64,000 bases of DNA from Vibrio sp. J1-1 (GTDB lineage Bacteria; Pseudomonadota; Gammaproteobacteria; Enterobacterales; Vibrionaceae): NCBI RefSeq assembly GCF_021728395.1, contig NZ_JAKKCM010000003.1, positions 419,046 through 483,045 of the forward strand, given 5' to 3'. This document shows, in pieces, positions 28,963 to 39,019 of the stretch (positions are counted from its first letter, which is position 1; the number at the start of each line of letters is the position of its first letter). The position numbers and the translations under genes are program-made. The notes beneath the pieces were generated by a model, which saw nothing but the letters and a program-made list of their open reading frames with translations, was not told where the DNA came from and did no database searches.

Positions 28963-29655
28963 TTATTTCAGTTTGTAGATAACCTCTACTTGATCTCGGA
29001 TCACCATCGTAGAGTCCTGATAACTATTGGTATTCTGCTTACCTTCCATCGCCATAGAGCGCATTAAAACTGGCGTTGGGTAAGTATTGTTATAGTTGAC
29101 CCGCCAGATATCACCCAGAGTCTTATCAAACCCGGAAGCTAGAGAAGCAGCACTTTCTCTGGCATCTTTGATCGCAGCCAAGCGTGCTTTTTGTTGATAC
29201 TCAGCCTGATTACTCACCTTAAGCTGAATATTATCAACTTGGTTAATACCCGCTTGTATCGCCATATCCAAGTATTGATTAAGGTTAGCTAAATCCGTAA
29301 CCGTGACGTTAATACTGCGAGAGGCACGATAACCAACCAGCTCTGCCTTACCCGATTTTGGATAATGGTATTGAGGAGCCAGATAGAGATTCGAACTGGT
29401 GATACTGTCTTTAGATAACCCTGCATCTGACAGATTTTGTAAAAACTCATCGACAGTCTTATCCACTGACAGCTTTGCTTGCTCGGCAGTCATCGTAGTA
29501 TCCACCACTTTGACCGAAAAAGTCGCCATATCTGGCGTCGCAATTACCTCGCCATAACCAGTTGTCGTTACGTGTGCGAATTCAGGTGTAGTAGCTAGAG
29601 CTGAAACACTGGTAAGGCTGAGCAAAGTAGCCAGCAAACACGAATACAGTTTCAT
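28963..29655 (-). CDS. SIMPL-domain periplasmic protein (YggE-like, oxidative stress)
   Basis: 230 aa from the ATG at 29655, which begins with a Sec signal (MKLYSCLLATLLSLTSVSAL, cleavage after ALA); longer frames upstream are not supported. The SIMPL/DUF541 domain fills the rest (TTTGYGEVIATPDMATFSVKV, LAAIKDARESAASLASGF). E. coli YggE is linked to resistance to oxidative damage; the mechanism is unknown. Placed between serA and argP, as E. coli yggE lies next to argO/argP. Confidence 0.85.
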   Translation of the reverse strand: MKLYSCLLATLLSLTSVSALATTPEFAHVTTTGYGEVIATPDMATFSVKVVDTTMTAEQAKLSVDKTVDEFLQNLSDAGLSKDSITSSNLYLAPQYHYPKSGKAELVGYRASRSINVTVTDLANLNQYLDMAIQAGINQVDNIQLKVSNQAEYQQKARLAAIKDARESAASLASGFDKTLGDIWRVNYNNTYPTPVLMRSMAMEGKQNTNSYQDSTMVIRDQVEVIYKLK

Positions 29656-29905
29656 TCGACAGATCCATCCATATATAAAAGACATGTCCCAAAACAAACA
29701 TGCAGTAGTGAGAACCACTGAAGCCGTCTGGGGTAATACTCAAAAACTTAGCAAGGTTTGAGTATATAATGCTTGATAATAGAAACTTTCGACGATTATC
29801 CAACCACCCTCGCTCACTTCTAACACAACTTTGACTGTGTAACTTTGGTGTAATTTTTAACCAAATCAATGTAACAGGCACGCATTATCGTCATTGTTGT
29901 TACCC

Positions 29906-30802
29906 CTACTGCGGTAAATGACGTTGAGCATAGCCGACGATTGCCTGTGAAATTTCTTGTAGAACGCCCGTTTCCAATTGCCAATGATGCCAGTAGATGC
30001 GATAGGTCATGAGAAATCCCGGCGTGATATCAATGAGCGATCCTTGATCCAATTCATTCGTGATCTGTAGGCGAGGAATCAGGCAATATGCGACACCCGC
30101 CGTCGCCATTTTCAGAAACGCTTCAGAACTGCTTATGTTGTGATGAATCACGCTATCGGGGCGCACATTAAAATGCTCAGTAAGAAATGCTTTATGTAGA
30201 TCATCGTACTGATCGTACGAAACGGCTGGCGCCTTAGAGAGCGTTTGATTATTTACGCCATCAGAAAAATAACGTTGATAAAATTCAGGACTTGCGACAC
30301 AGACATAATCGACACGTCCTAAATAATCCGCTCGACAGCCAGGAATCGCCTGAGATTCCAGACTGATGGCTCCTGCAACTTCACCACTTCTTAGCTTTTC
30401 AATAGACCGAGATTCACCATAAATAGCGAGTTTTAACTCTACTTGACGAGCTTTCATCACATCTTGCAACGCAGGCAACAGCCAAGTAGCCAAACTGTCC
30501 GCATTCGTCGCCAATGACAACTGAACTGGGCGTGTCGTGGTGTCATTTTTTAGCTCAGGTAGGATCTCATGTTCCAGCAAGCGAACACGACGATATAAAC
30601 CGAGCAACTTCTTACCTATTGGGGTCGGCTTAGGTGGGTGCTCACGAATCAGTACTGGCTGAGCAAGGAACTTTTCTAACTGTTTAATTCTTTGAGAAAT
30701 AGCAGATTGAGAAACATACAAACTCTCAGCGGCTCGCTCAAAGCTTCCTTGATAGACTACGGCATCAAGCGCTTCTATCCACTTATAATCCAACCCTCTC
30801 AT
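29906..30802 (-). CDS. argP: LysR-type regulator ArgP (IciA)
   Basis: Transcriptional activator of the arginine exporter gene argO in response to arginine; lysine blocks productive transcription. 298 aa from ATG 30802, chosen because GGAGGG lies 7 bases upstream and E. coli ArgP begins at the same point; an upstream in-frame ATG lacks this. Winged HTH at about 15-60 ([20 protein letters not shown]), then the LysR substrate domain. Divergent from argO. Confidence 0.93.
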   Translation of the reverse strand: MRGLDYKWIEALDAVVYQGSFERAAESLYVSQSAISQRIKQLEKFLAQPVLIREHPPKPTPIGKKLLGLYRRVRLLEHEILPELKNDTTTRPVQLSLATNADSLATWLLPALQDVMKARQVELKLAIYGESRSIEKLRSGEVAGAISLESQAIPGCRADYLGRVDYVCVASPEFYQRYFSDGVNNQTLSKAPAVSYDQYDDLHKAFLTEHFNVRPDSVIHHNISSSEAFLKMATAGVAYCLIPRLQITNELDQGSLIDITPGFLMTYRIYWHHWQLETGVLQEISQAIVGYAQRHLPQ

Positions 30803-30840
30803 GAAAATTCCCTCCTCACCCATCATGATAAGTTTTGCTA

Positions 30841-30852
30841 ATAATATATTAT
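30841..30852. promoter_or_regulatory. AT-rich palindrome in the argP-argO intergenic region
   Basis: ATAATATATTAT is a perfect 12 bp palindrome about 80-90 bp before argO. ArgP, a LysR regulator, is expected to bind an AT-rich dyad here. This assignment is inference. Confidence 0.4.
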
Positions 30853-30933
30853 AATCATTAATTATACTTATTTTACCAAAGCCTTTATCTTGCTTCTCTT
30901 CGTGATTTTAATGACTATTTTATGAGGTGAATT

Positions 30934-31563
30934 GTGAGTTTTTGGGTTGTATTGCAAGGGTTTGGAATAGGGGCATCGATGATCATTCCGATTGGCGCGC
31001 AAAATGCATATGTCTTGAATCAAGGCATCAAACGCAACCACCACCTCACCACGGCCACCATCTGTAGCATTCTGGATATGCTGTTTATTTCCCTAGGCAT
31101 ATTTGGTGGTGGTGCGGTTTTATCGCAAAATGAAATGCTTCTTACCTCTGTAACACTCGGCGGTATTGCGTTTCTCAGTGTTTATGGCTACCTGTCGATG
31201 AGAAGTGCATTCAAGCCAGAAAATGAGTCAGAAACTAAAGGGGAAATAATAGCACGTGGTCGTCGCACCGTGATTTTAGGCGCACTTGCGGTTACGGTAT
31301 TAAATCCTCACCTGTACTTGGACACTGTCGTGATTCTTGGCTCTATTGGTGGCCAGTTTGAGGGTCATGACCGTATCGCATTTGCACTCGGCACGATTAT
31401 GGCTTCATTTGTATGGTTCTTTACCCTGTCTCTAGGCGCAGCTAAATTGGGTCCAACACTGTCTAAACCTAAGGTTAAAAAAGGCATTGATATTGCTGTT
31501 GCAACGATGATGTTTACTATCGCCTATGTTTTAGCTAATGAGTTGATCACCAAGTACTGGTGA
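30934..31563 (+). CDS. argO: Arginine exporter ArgO
   Basis: LysE/ArgO family exporter of arginine (and toxic analogues). 209 aa with about six membrane helices; the first contains the signature IIPIGAQNAYVLNQG. Starts with GTG preceded by GAGGTGAATT. Divergent argP is its expected regulator. No plus-strand terminator with a good T-run is seen. Confidence 0.92.
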   Translation: MSFWVVLQGFGIGASMIIPIGAQNAYVLNQGIKRNHHLTTATICSILDMLFISLGIFGGGAVLSQNEMLLTSVTLGGIAFLSVYGYLSMRSAFKPENESETKGEIIARGRRTVILGALAVTVLNPHLYLDTVVILGSIGGQFEGHDRIAFALGTIMASFVWFFTLSLGAAKLGPTLSKPKVKKGIDIAVATMMFTIAYVLANELITKYW

Positions 31564-31616
31564 TCATTCTGTTATGTAGCAACCAACATCATTCGATGTG
31601 GCCTTCCTTACCGAGT

Positions 31617-31645
31617 ATAAAAAAGCGAGGCACATGTGCCTCGCT
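31617..31645 (-). terminator. Terminator of mscS
   Basis: On the minus strand AGCGAGGCAC/GTGCCTCGCT followed by TTTTTTAT. Convergent argO may use the same hairpin. Confidence 0.85.
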
Positions 31646-31667
31646 CTCTAGGTAGAAATCGTTTTGA

Positions 31668-32534
31668 TTACGCTTCTACTTTATTCAGGTGAACATCCAT
31701 TTGTGGGAATGGAATTTCGATGCCGTTGGCATCTAGAGCTTCTTTGATGCCTTGCATCGCATCAAAATAAACACCCCAGTAATCTTCAGTTTTCACCCAA
31801 GGGCGTACAACGAAGTTCACAGAAGAGTCAGCAAGTGCTAAGACGCCAATCGTCATATCAGGGTTTTTAAGAATACGTGGATCTTTTTCTAGTGTTTCAC
31901 GGATAACTTTCTTAGTTAATTGCAGATCCGCTTTATAAGAAACACCAATGACCAAATCAACACGACGAGTCGAGTGACGAGAGTAGTTAGTGATTGCACC
32001 ACCAATAACCGAAGAGTTAGGTACGACCACCATTTTGTTATCAGGCGTTTTTAGAATCGTTTGGAAAATTTGAATTGCTTCAACACTACCAGCAACACCA
32101 CCGATTTCTACATAATCGCCAGACTTAAATGGACGGAATGCAACGATAAGCACGCCTGCCGCAAAGTTTGATAGTGAACCTTGTAGAGCAAGACCAACCG
32201 CAAGGCCTGCCGCACCGATTACCGCAACTACAGAGGCAGTTTGAACACCCACACGACCAAGAGCGGCAATAAGAACGATAACGAATAGTAAGTAACGAAC
32301 AAGACCGTGAATAAATTCAACGACCGCCTTATCCATGTTTTTCTTTTCAAGTACTTTTGCCACACTACCAGCGACTGCTTTAACGATAATATTACCGATA
32401 AATAGAATAATCAGTGCTGAAATAATGTTTACGCCATACTGAACAAGAAGGTCTGAGTTGCTTGAAAGCCAAGTCTCAGCTTTAGTCAGCCCATTTGTTA
32501 ATGTGTTATCGATACCCACCGATTCACCTGCCAT
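31668..32534 (-). CDS. mscS: Small-conductance mechanosensitive channel MscS
   Basis: Heptameric channel that releases solutes on hypo-osmotic shock. 288 aa from the ATG at 32534 (GAGG nine bases upstream); the frame's earlier start is only a TTG. Three membrane helices; TM3 has the Gly/Ala-rich pore lining (AAGLAVGLALQGSLSNFAAG). The cytoplasmic beta domain begins FKSGDYVEIGG. Located next to fbaA, as in E. coli (fbaA-mscS-argO order). Confidence 0.95.
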   Translation of the reverse strand: MAGESVGIDNTLTNGLTKAETWLSSNSDLLVQYGVNIISALIILFIGNIIVKAVAGSVAKVLEKKNMDKAVVEFIHGLVRYLLFVIVLIAALGRVGVQTASVVAVIGAAGLAVGLALQGSLSNFAAGVLIVAFRPFKSGDYVEIGGVAGSVEAIQIFQTILKTPDNKMVVVPNSSVIGGAITNYSRHSTRRVDLVIGVSYKADLQLTKKVIRETLEKDPRILKNPDMTIGVLALADSSVNFVVRPWVKTEDYWGVYFDAMQGIKEALDANGIEIPFPQMDVHLNKVEA

Positions 32535-32978
32535 AATACTTATCCTCAAATCAAGATATATAAAACCAATTGCCGCTTCTTTATGAACCTTATTTTTTAT
32601 AGGTTCTTATCTGTAACAATATCACTATTGTAAAACCGAACAGTGTCAGAATTTTGGCACGATATATTAACTTTGACGTTTTGCAAAGTCAGAATTTCGC
32701 AAAGAGATGCAAAACAAGACGTTATCAGACTTTTCCTATATCTGCCTGTTACAGATTACGCAATGCTATCCTATTTCGCTACTTTTATTACCTAAACCCA
32801 AACATGTCGTACAAAAAAGCAACCTGTTGTATACCAATCATACACAACCATTGCTGCTAGTAAATTATTCAATGACGATCATTATTTTTAAAGGGTATCG
32901 TACCCAACAGACACCAGACTGAAGATATAAAAAAACCCGCTCAATGAGCGGGTTTTAAACAACGTTAATTCAATCGAA
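32535..32978. other. Gene-free region between fbaA and mscS
   Basis: 444 bases with no convincing frame. It holds the fbaA terminator (32926-32956), an 8 bp perfect inverted repeat GTTTTGCA ... TGCAAAAC (32678-32715) and a short imperfect direct repeat TGACGTT / AGACGTT nearby. ATACCAATCA near 32835 is identical to the end of the 50508 repeat, but the rest of that element is missing. Confidence 0.4.
32926..32956 (-). terminator. Terminator of fbaA
   Basis: AAAACCCGCTCA/TGAGCGGGTTTT with a long T-run on the minus strand just after fbaA. Confidence 0.9.
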
Positions 32979-34055
32979 TTATAGTACGTCAACTGCGTTA
33001 AGGTCAGCAAATGCTTGCTCAAGACGAGTAACCATTGAAGCTTGACCTGCACGTAGCCATACGCGTGGATCGTAGTACTTCTTGTTTGGCGCATCTTCGC
33101 CAGTTGGGTTACCGATTTGACCTTGTAGGTAATCGTGGTTTTCAGCTTCGTACTTACGGATACCATCCCAAGTTGCCCACTGTGTATCTGTATCGATGTT
33201 CATTTTGATAACACCGTAACCGATAGACTCTTGGATTTCTTCTTGAGAAGAACCAGAACCACCGTGGAATACAAAGTTTAGAGAGTTCGCTGGTAGACCG
33301 AATTTCTCAGAAACGTACGCTTGAGAATCACGTAGGATAGTTGGAGTAAGAACTACGTTACCTGGCTTGTAAACACCGTGTACGTTACCGAAAGATGCTG
33401 CGATAGTGAAACGTGGGCTAACTGCGCTTAGTTTCTCGTATGCGTAAGCAACGTCTTCTGGAGAAGTGTATAGCTCAGATGCGTCCATATCAGAGTTATC
33501 TACGCCGTCTTCTTCACCACCCGTACAACCTAGTTCAATCTCTAGAGTCATGTTCATCTTAGCCATACGCTCTAGGTATTTAGCACAGATTTCGATGTTC
33601 TCTTCTAGAGACTCTTCAGAAAGGTCGATCATGTGAGATGAGAATAGAGGCTTACCAGTTTGAGCGAAGTACTCTTCACCAGCGTCTAGAAGACCGTCGA
33701 TCCAAGGTAGAAGTTTCTTAGCTGCGTGGTCAGTGTGTAGAATTACTGGTACACCGTAAGCTTCAGCTACAGCGTGAACGTATTTAGCACCAGCTACAGC
33801 ACCAAGGATTTGAGCACCTTGACCTTCAAGTTTAACGCCTTTACCAGCGAAGAAAGCTGCACCGCCGTTAGAGAACTGAACAACAACTGGAGCTTTAACT
33901 TTTGATGCTGCTTCTAGCACTGCGTTTACAGAGTCAGTACCTACAACGTTTACAGCTGGAAGTGCGAAGTTGTTTTCTTTCGCTACTTCAAAAACTTTCT
34001 GAACGTCATCGCCAGAGATAACACCTGGTTTTACGAAGTCGAAGATCTTAGACAT
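32979..34055 (-). CDS. fbaA: Class II fructose-bisphosphate aldolase
   Basis: Zinc-dependent aldolase of glycolysis and gluconeogenesis: fructose 1,6-bisphosphate to DHAP and glyceraldehyde 3-phosphate. 358 aa, E. coli FbaA type. Zinc ligand region LHTDHAAKKLLPW, catalytic-Asp segment, ELGCTGGEEDGVDNSD and NFVFHGGSGS. Follows pgk with a 154 bp gap that contains a terminator-like hairpin and a PurR-type palindrome, so it probably has its own promoter as well. Confidence 0.97.
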   Translation of the reverse strand: MSKIFDFVKPGVISGDDVQKVFEVAKENNFALPAVNVVGTDSVNAVLEAASKVKAPVVVQFSNGGAAFFAGKGVKLEGQGAQILGAVAGAKYVHAVAEAYGVPVILHTDHAAKKLLPWIDGLLDAGEEYFAQTGKPLFSSHMIDLSEESLEENIEICAKYLERMAKMNMTLEIELGCTGGEEDGVDNSDMDASELYTSPEDVAYAYEKLSAVSPRFTIAASFGNVHGVYKPGNVVLTPTILRDSQAYVSEKFGLPANSLNFVFHGGSGSSQEEIQESIGYGVIKMNIDTDTQWATWDGIRKYEAENHDYLQGQIGNPTGEDAPNKKYYDPRVWLRAGQASMVTRLEQAFADLNAVDVL

Positions 34056-34110
34056 GGATTCAATCCTATTTATCTGTCGTTTTTAAACAAAACTTGTTAA
34101 GTTGAAAATC

Positions 34111-34126
34111 TTGCAAACGTTTGCTC
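34111..34126. promoter_or_regulatory. PurR/LacI-type operator upstream of fbaA
   Basis: The core GCAAACGTTTGC (34113-34124) is a perfect 12 bp palindrome and equals the inner 12 bases of the E. coli PurR consensus. It is about 60 bp before the fbaA start. E. coli fbaA is instead under Cra, whose sites read TGAAWCGWTT. Confidence 0.5.
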
Positions 34127-34175
34127 ACAACAGAGGCTATTCTAGCAGAGTTCCTCTCACGTTGCAGCAAACAAC

Positions 34176-34202
34176 AAAGCGGGAGAGAGACTCCCCCGCT
34201 TT
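34176..34202 (-). terminator. Terminator-like hairpin after pgk
   Basis: AAAGCGGG/CCCGCTTT stem, followed on the minus strand by TTTGTTGTTTG. The poor T-run suggests partial read-through into fbaA. Confidence 0.6.
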
Positions 34203-34209
34203 GCTTTAA

Positions 34210-35370
34210 TTACTTAGCGCGTGCTTCTAGCATTTCTACTGCAGGGAGAACTTTACCTTCTACGAACTCAAGGAAAGCGCCGCCACCAGTAGAGATGTAA
34301 GACACGTCTGCTTTGATACCGAACTTGTCGATAGCAGCTAGTGTGTCACCACCGCCTGCTACAGAGAAGCCTGCAGATTTAGCGATAGCTTCTGAAATGC
34401 CTTTAGTACCTGCTTCGAAGTTCTTGAACTCGAATACACCTACAGGACCGTTCCATAGGATAGTTTTTGCATTGCCGATGATTTCAGCAAGAGCCGCTGT
34501 TGAATCTGGACCTAGGTCGAAGATCATGTCGTCATCTTGAACGTCTGCAACGTTCTTGATTTCCGCTTCTGCGTTTTCGTCAAATGCTTTAGCACATGCA
34601 ACGTCAGTCGCAACTGGGATAGAGCACTCTTTCATTAACTTTTGAGCTGTTTCGATTAGGTCTGCTTCGTATAGAGACTTACCTACATTGTGGCCATCAG
34701 CTGCGATGAATGTGTTCGCGATACCACCACCAACAACAAGTTGATCAGCAATTTTAGACAGAGATTCTAGAACGGTTAGTTTAGTTGAAACTTTTGAACC
34801 ACCAACGATAGCAACGAGTGGACGCTCTGGGTTGTCCATTGCTTTGCCTAGCGCTTCTAGTTCAGCAGCAAGAAGAGGACCAGCACAAGCAACTGCAGCG
34901 TGCATACCAACGCCGTGCGTTGACGCTTGAGCGCGGTGAGCAGTACCGAATGCATCCATTACGAATACGTCACAAAGTGCTGCGTATTTCTTAGATAGCT
35001 CTTCTTCGTTTTTCTTTTCGCCTTTGTTGAAGCGAACGTTTTCTAAAACAACAAGTTCACCAGCGTTTAGCTCTAGGCCATCTAGGTAGTCTTTTGCTAG
35101 TTTAACTTCGCAATCTAGTGCGTCGTTTAGGTAGTTAACAACAGGTTGTAGAGAGAACTCTTCAGCGTACTCACCTTCAGTTGGGCGGCCTAGGTGAGAA
35201 GTCACCATTACTTTAGCGCCAGCTGCAAGACAGTGCTTGATAGTTGGTAGTGAAGCTAGGATACGTGCATCAGAAGTCACTTTGCCATCTTTCACAGGTA
35301 CGTTTAGGTCCGCACGGATAAATACACGTTTACCTGCAAGATCCAGGTCAGTCATCTTGATTACAGACAT
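34210..35370 (-). CDS. pgk: Phosphoglycerate kinase
   Basis: Glycolytic kinase: 1,3-bisphosphoglycerate plus ADP to 3-phosphoglycerate plus ATP. 386 aa from ATG 35370 ([20 protein letters not shown] as in E. coli; GAGG eight bases upstream). N-terminal substrate Arg motif FIRADLNVP and nucleotide loop GGGDTLAAI near the end. Between epd and fbaA, the classical epd-pgk-fba cluster. Confidence 0.97.
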   Translation of the reverse strand: MSVIKMTDLDLAGKRVFIRADLNVPVKDGKVTSDARILASLPTIKHCLAAGAKVMVTSHLGRPTEGEYAEEFSLQPVVNYLNDALDCEVKLAKDYLDGLELNAGELVVLENVRFNKGEKKNEEELSKKYAALCDVFVMDAFGTAHRAQASTHGVGMHAAVACAGPLLAAELEALGKAMDNPERPLVAIVGGSKVSTKLTVLESLSKIADQLVVGGGIANTFIAADGHNVGKSLYEADLIETAQKLMKECSIPVATDVACAKAFDENAEAEIKNVADVQDDDMIFDLGPDSTAALAEIIGNAKTILWNGPVGVFEFKNFEAGTKGISEAIAKSAGFSVAGGGDTLAAIDKFGIKADVSYISTGGGAFLEFVEGKVLPAVEMLEARAK

Positions 35371-35525
35371 GTTGTGTCCTCTCAAATATTTAAAAATTAA
35401 AGTTTTTGAAAACTCGGCAACCCTGCCAAGCCTGTTAATTCTTCAAACTGGTTATAGAATATGGAGACATTCAATATTTATTTCAAGGATAAAAATAAAC
35501 ATTTTTTCCATCGCTGCTGTCCGGC

Positions 35526-36566
35526 TTACTTCGCAGCTTGCATTGCTAAAGCGGTATCCAGCATCCGATTAGCAAAGCCCCATTCGTTATCGCACCATAC
35601 GAGCATTTTTACTAGCTGCCCGTTACTCACTCTTGTCTGAGTTCCATCCACAATCGCACTATGGGGGTCGTGGTTAAAATCGATGGAAACGAGCGGCGAT
35701 TCAGTATAGTCAACAATGTCACGTAATGTACACTGAGATGCGTTAACAATGGTTTGATTTACGTCATTAACTTTCACATTTGTACTAATTGTGACACTTA
35801 AATCCATTGCAGTGACGTTAACAGTCGGAACTCGAACAGAAATCGCTTCAAATTTGTTAGAAAATTTCGGGAAGATTCTTTCAATCCCTTTATGCAACTT
35901 GGTATCAACGGGGATGATAGATTGGCTTGCAGCACGTGTACGACGTAAATCGTTATGGTATGCATCAATGACCTGTTGATCATTCATGGATGAATGGATA
36001 GTCGTAATGGTGCCAGACTCAATCCCGAATGCTTCATCTAAGACTTTGATGATAGGAACGATACAGTTCGTCGTACAGGAACCATTAGAAACAACAACAT
36101 GTTCGTCTTTAAGCGTTTCGTGGTTTACACCGTAGATAATGGTGTTATCGATGTCGGCAGAGCCAGGGTGGGAAAACAGTACTTTTTTAGCACCCGCTTC
36201 TATATGGGCTAAACCGTCAGCTTTGCAGCCATAGACACCAGTACAATCTAATACAATATCAACTTCGAGGTCTCGCCAAGGAAGAAGATCAATGTCGGCA
36301 AGATGAAGAATGCGTATAGCATCGTAATCACCAGCATCTTGATGACATGAGCTGTGGTGAACGTATAAATGCTCTTGGTCGTGAGAGATCTTTTTACCGA
36401 AACGACCATGACTGGTGTCATATTGAAGTAAGTGCGCCATCGCTTCAGGCTGAGCCAGTTCGTTTACCGCTACAACCTTGATCTGCTGATGTTTGCCGCT
36501 TTCATATACAGCTCGCAGAACATTACGACCTATACGCCCAAATCCATTGATCGCAACCTTTAGCAT
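35526..36566 (-). CDS. epd: D-erythrose-4-phosphate dehydrogenase
   Basis: GAPDH paralogue that makes 4-phosphoerythronate for pyridoxal phosphate synthesis. 346 aa. NAD motif [13 protein letters not shown]; catalytic Cys in [12 protein letters not shown]. It is Epd rather than GapA judging by position before pgk-fba and length (E. coli Epd 339). Separated from tkt by a strong terminator and from pgk by 155 bp. Confidence 0.92.
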   Translation of the reverse strand: MLKVAINGFGRIGRNVLRAVYESGKHQQIKVVAVNELAQPEAMAHLLQYDTSHGRFGKKISHDQEHLYVHHSSCHQDAGDYDAIRILHLADIDLLPWRDLEVDIVLDCTGVYGCKADGLAHIEAGAKKVLFSHPGSADIDNTIIYGVNHETLKDEHVVVSNGSCTTNCIVPIIKVLDEAFGIESGTITTIHSSMNDQQVIDAYHNDLRRTRAASQSIIPVDTKLHKGIERIFPKFSNKFEAISVRVPTVNVTAMDLSVTISTNVKVNDVNQTIVNASQCTLRDIVDYTESPLVSIDFNHDPHSAIVDGTQTRVSNGQLVKMLVWCDNEWGFANRMLDTALAMQAAK

Positions 36567-36663
36567 TTATCCTTCGCCCTACCAGAATTTTCGTGTCACA
36601 GATAGTACCCGATGAGAAACAAAAACGCATTAAGTAAGTGTCTTTTACCGACACTATGAGCAT

Positions 36664-36691
36664 AAAAAAACCGAGCATGACTGCTCGGTTT
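36664..36691. terminator. Terminator after tkt
   Basis: AAACCGAGCA, loop TGAC, TGCTCGGTTT, flanked by A-run and T-run. It ends the minus-strand tkt transcript before epd. Confidence 0.9.
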
Positions 36692-36708
36692 TTCATCTGC
36701 GTATTTTA

Positions 36709-38703
36709 TTACGCTAACAACTCTTTCGCTGTGTTTACTACGTTTTCAGTAGTGAAGCCGAACATCTTGAACAGTTCGCCTGCTGGTGCAGATTCACCGA
36801 AGGTCGTCATACCGATGATCTTGCCGCCAAAGCCTACGTACTTGTACCAGAAGTCTGCAATGCCCGCTTCGATAGCGATACGTGCGGTTACGTCTGATGG
36901 TAGTACTGCTTCACGGTAAGCCGCGTCTTGCTTGTCGAATGCATCCGTTGATGGCATTGAAACAACGCGTACTTGCTTACCTTCTGCAGTTAGCTGCGCT
37001 GCTGCTTCTACTGCTAGTTCAACCTCAGAGCCTGTTGCGATAAGGATAAGCTCTGGCTTACCTTCGCAATCTTTCAGGATGTAAGCACCTTTCGCGATGT
37101 CTGCTACTTGCTCTGCAGTACGCTCTTGTTGTGCTAGGTTTTGACGAGAGAAGATAAGCGCTGTTGGTGCATCTTTACGCTCAATCGCCAGTTTCCAAGC
37201 GACTGCTGATTCAACCTGGTCACATGGACGCCATGTGCTCATGTTTGGAGTCAGACGTAGAGAAGCCATTTGCTCAACTGGTTGGTGAGTTGGACCATCT
37301 TCGCCAAGACCGATAGAGTCGTGCGTGTAAACCTGGATGTTCTGAACTTTCATCAGAGCAGCCATGCGCATTGCGTTACGAGCGTATTCCATGAACATTA
37401 GGAAAGTTGCGCCGTAAGGAACAAAACCACCGTGGAGTGCGATACCGTTCATGATAGCCGTCATACCGAATTCACGTACACCGTAGTGGATGTAGTTACC
37501 TGAGAAGTCGTTCGCTTCAAGAGACTTAGAACCAGACCACATGGTTAAGTTAGAAGGCGCAAGGTCAGCAGAGCCGCCCATGAATTCTGGAAGCATTTGA
37601 CCAAACGCTTCTAGCGCATTTTGAGATGCTTTACGTGAGGCAATGTTTGCTGGGTTTGATTGAAGATCAGCAATGATTTGGTTTGCTTTCTCTTCCCACT
37701 GTGCAGGTAGCTCGCCATTTAGACGACGCTTTAGCTCTGCCGCTTCTGCTGGATAAGCCGCCGCGTAAGCGTCAAACTTCTCGTTCCATGCTGCCTCTTT
37801 CGCCGCGCCCGCTTCTTTTGCATCCCACTCTGCGTAAACGTCTGAAGGGATCTCAAATGGACCAAATTCCCAACCTAGGTACTCACGTGCCGCTTGCACT
37901 TCGTCTTGGCCAAGTGGCGCACCGTGACAGTCGTGAGAACCAGACTTGTTAGGAGAACCAAAACCGATGATAGTCTTAGTGCAGATTAGCGTAGGGCGAG
38001 GGTCCGCTTTAGCTGCTTCAATTGCAGCATTGATTGCTTCAGAATCGTGACCATCTACCGCTGGGATTACGTGCCAGCCGTACGCTTCAAAACGCTTAGG
38101 TGTATCGTCTGAGAACCAGCCTTCAAGGTGACCATCAATAGAGATGCCGTTGTCATCCCAGAACGCAATCAGTTTACCTAGACCTAAAGTACCTGCTAGA
38201 GAACATGCTTCGTGCGAGATACCTTCCATCAGACAGCCGTCGCCCAAGAACGCATAAGTGAAGTGGTCAACGATGTCGTGACCTTCTTTGTTGAACTGTG
38301 CCGCAAGTGCTTTTTCAGCCATCGCCATACCAACTGCGTTAGTAATGCCTTGACCTAAAGGACCTGTTGTTGTCTCGATACCAGGTGCATAGCCATACTC
38401 TGGGTGACCCGGAGTTTTTGAATGAAGCTGACGGAAATTTTTCAGATCGTCGATAGATAGCTCGTAACCGCTCAAGTGCAGTAGCGAGTAAATCAGCATA
38501 GAACCATGGCCGTTTGAAAGTACAAAACGGTCACGATCAGCCCATTCTGGGTTAGATGGGTTGTGGTTTAGGTGAGAGCGCCAAAGAACTTCAGCGATAT
38601 CAGCCATACCCATAGGTGCACCTGGGTGACCTGAGTTAGCTTGTTGAACACCATCCATGCTGAGAGCACGGATTGCATTGGCAAGATGTTTACGAGACGA
38701 CAT
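36709..38703 (-). CDS. tkt: Transketolase
   Basis: Thiamine-diphosphate enzyme moving two-carbon units in the non-oxidative pentose phosphate pathway. 664 aa (E. coli TktA 663). Motifs: [18 protein letters not shown], ThDP site [14 protein letters not shown] and [19 protein letters not shown]. It supplies erythrose 4-phosphate for the adjacent epd. Upstream lie two PurR-type sites in the region shared with metK. Confidence 0.96.
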   Translation of the reverse strand: MSSRKHLANAIRALSMDGVQQANSGHPGAPMGMADIAEVLWRSHLNHNPSNPEWADRDRFVLSNGHGSMLIYSLLHLSGYELSIDDLKNFRQLHSKTPGHPEYGYAPGIETTTGPLGQGITNAVGMAMAEKALAAQFNKEGHDIVDHFTYAFLGDGCLMEGISHEACSLAGTLGLGKLIAFWDDNGISIDGHLEGWFSDDTPKRFEAYGWHVIPAVDGHDSEAINAAIEAAKADPRPTLICTKTIIGFGSPNKSGSHDCHGAPLGQDEVQAAREYLGWEFGPFEIPSDVYAEWDAKEAGAAKEAAWNEKFDAYAAAYPAEAAELKRRLNGELPAQWEEKANQIIADLQSNPANIASRKASQNALEAFGQMLPEFMGGSADLAPSNLTMWSGSKSLEANDFSGNYIHYGVREFGMTAIMNGIALHGGFVPYGATFLMFMEYARNAMRMAALMKVQNIQVYTHDSIGLGEDGPTHQPVEQMASLRLTPNMSTWRPCDQVESAVAWKLAIERKDAPTALIFSRQNLAQQERTAEQVADIAKGAYILKDCEGKPELILIATGSEVELAVEAAAQLTAEGKQVRVVSMPSTDAFDKQDAAYREAVLPSDVTARIAIEAGIADFWYKYVGFGGKIIGMTTFGESAPAGELFKMFGFTTENVVNTAKELLA

Positions 38704-38770
38704 GTCTGCTCCTGAGTACGTTAAGCGAAACGAAAAAATTGGTCATAATTCTCTCAAAGCCCCTCAGGGT

Positions 38771-38786
38771 GTGCAAACGATTTCCA
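38771..38786. promoter_or_regulatory. PurR/LacI-type half-conserved operator, tkt-proximal
   Basis: GTGCAAACGATTTCCA shares the GCAAACGATT core of PurR-type operators (10 of 16 positions to the palindromic consensus), about 70 bp upstream of tkt. Confidence 0.35.
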
Positions 38787-38866
38787 CCCCAAAAGCTCAC
38801 AAATATTACATCTTTGAATTTAAATCCCCCGAAACTCCCAAAATAATAAATATCTCACGCAAACGT

Positions 38867-38882
38867 TTAGTTGTGACAAAAA
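38867..38882. promoter_or_regulatory. PurR/LacI-type operator, tkt-metK region
   Basis: ACGCAAACGTTTAGTT matches 13 of 16 positions of ACGCAAACGTTTGCGT. With the site at 38771 it would allow looping or cooperative binding over the tkt promoter. Confidence 0.45.
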
Positions 38883-38922
38883 CCAAAAAAGAGCTTGTAA
38901 TTCGAGCAATCAAACTTAGAAT

Positions 38923-38946
38923 AGCCGTCTAGATGTAGATACACCT
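38923..38946 (+). promoter_or_regulatory. Candidate MetJ operator of metK
   Basis: Three adjacent 8-mers AGCCGTCT, AGATGTAG, ATACACCT match the MetJ met box AGACGTCT at 7, 5 and 5 positions. metK is a classical MetJ target with SAM as corepressor, so the position is apt. Confidence 0.55.
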
Positions 38947-39019
38947 GCATATATTAGTATTATTTTGCGCTGGAGCGTTTATCATGCTCCAGTTTTAAAC
39001 CAAATATAGTGGAGCTAAC

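Larger units (their letters stand above)
38704..39019. other. Divergent tkt-metK control region
   Basis: 316 bases with no gene. It contains two PurR/LacI-type sites, tandem MetJ-like boxes and the promoters of both genes. A dyad CTGGAGC / GCTCCAG (38971-38995) lies just before metK, and GGAGC in its GTGGAGCTAAC leader forms the metK ribosome binding site. Confidence 0.6.

Noticed and set aside
32821-32850. Possible second copy of the 50508 repeat
   Set aside because: Only the ten bases ATACCAATCA match; no opposite end is present nearby.
34176-34202. Considered as an operator rather than terminator after pgk
   Set aside because: Position right after the stop and GC-rich stem fit a weak terminator better.
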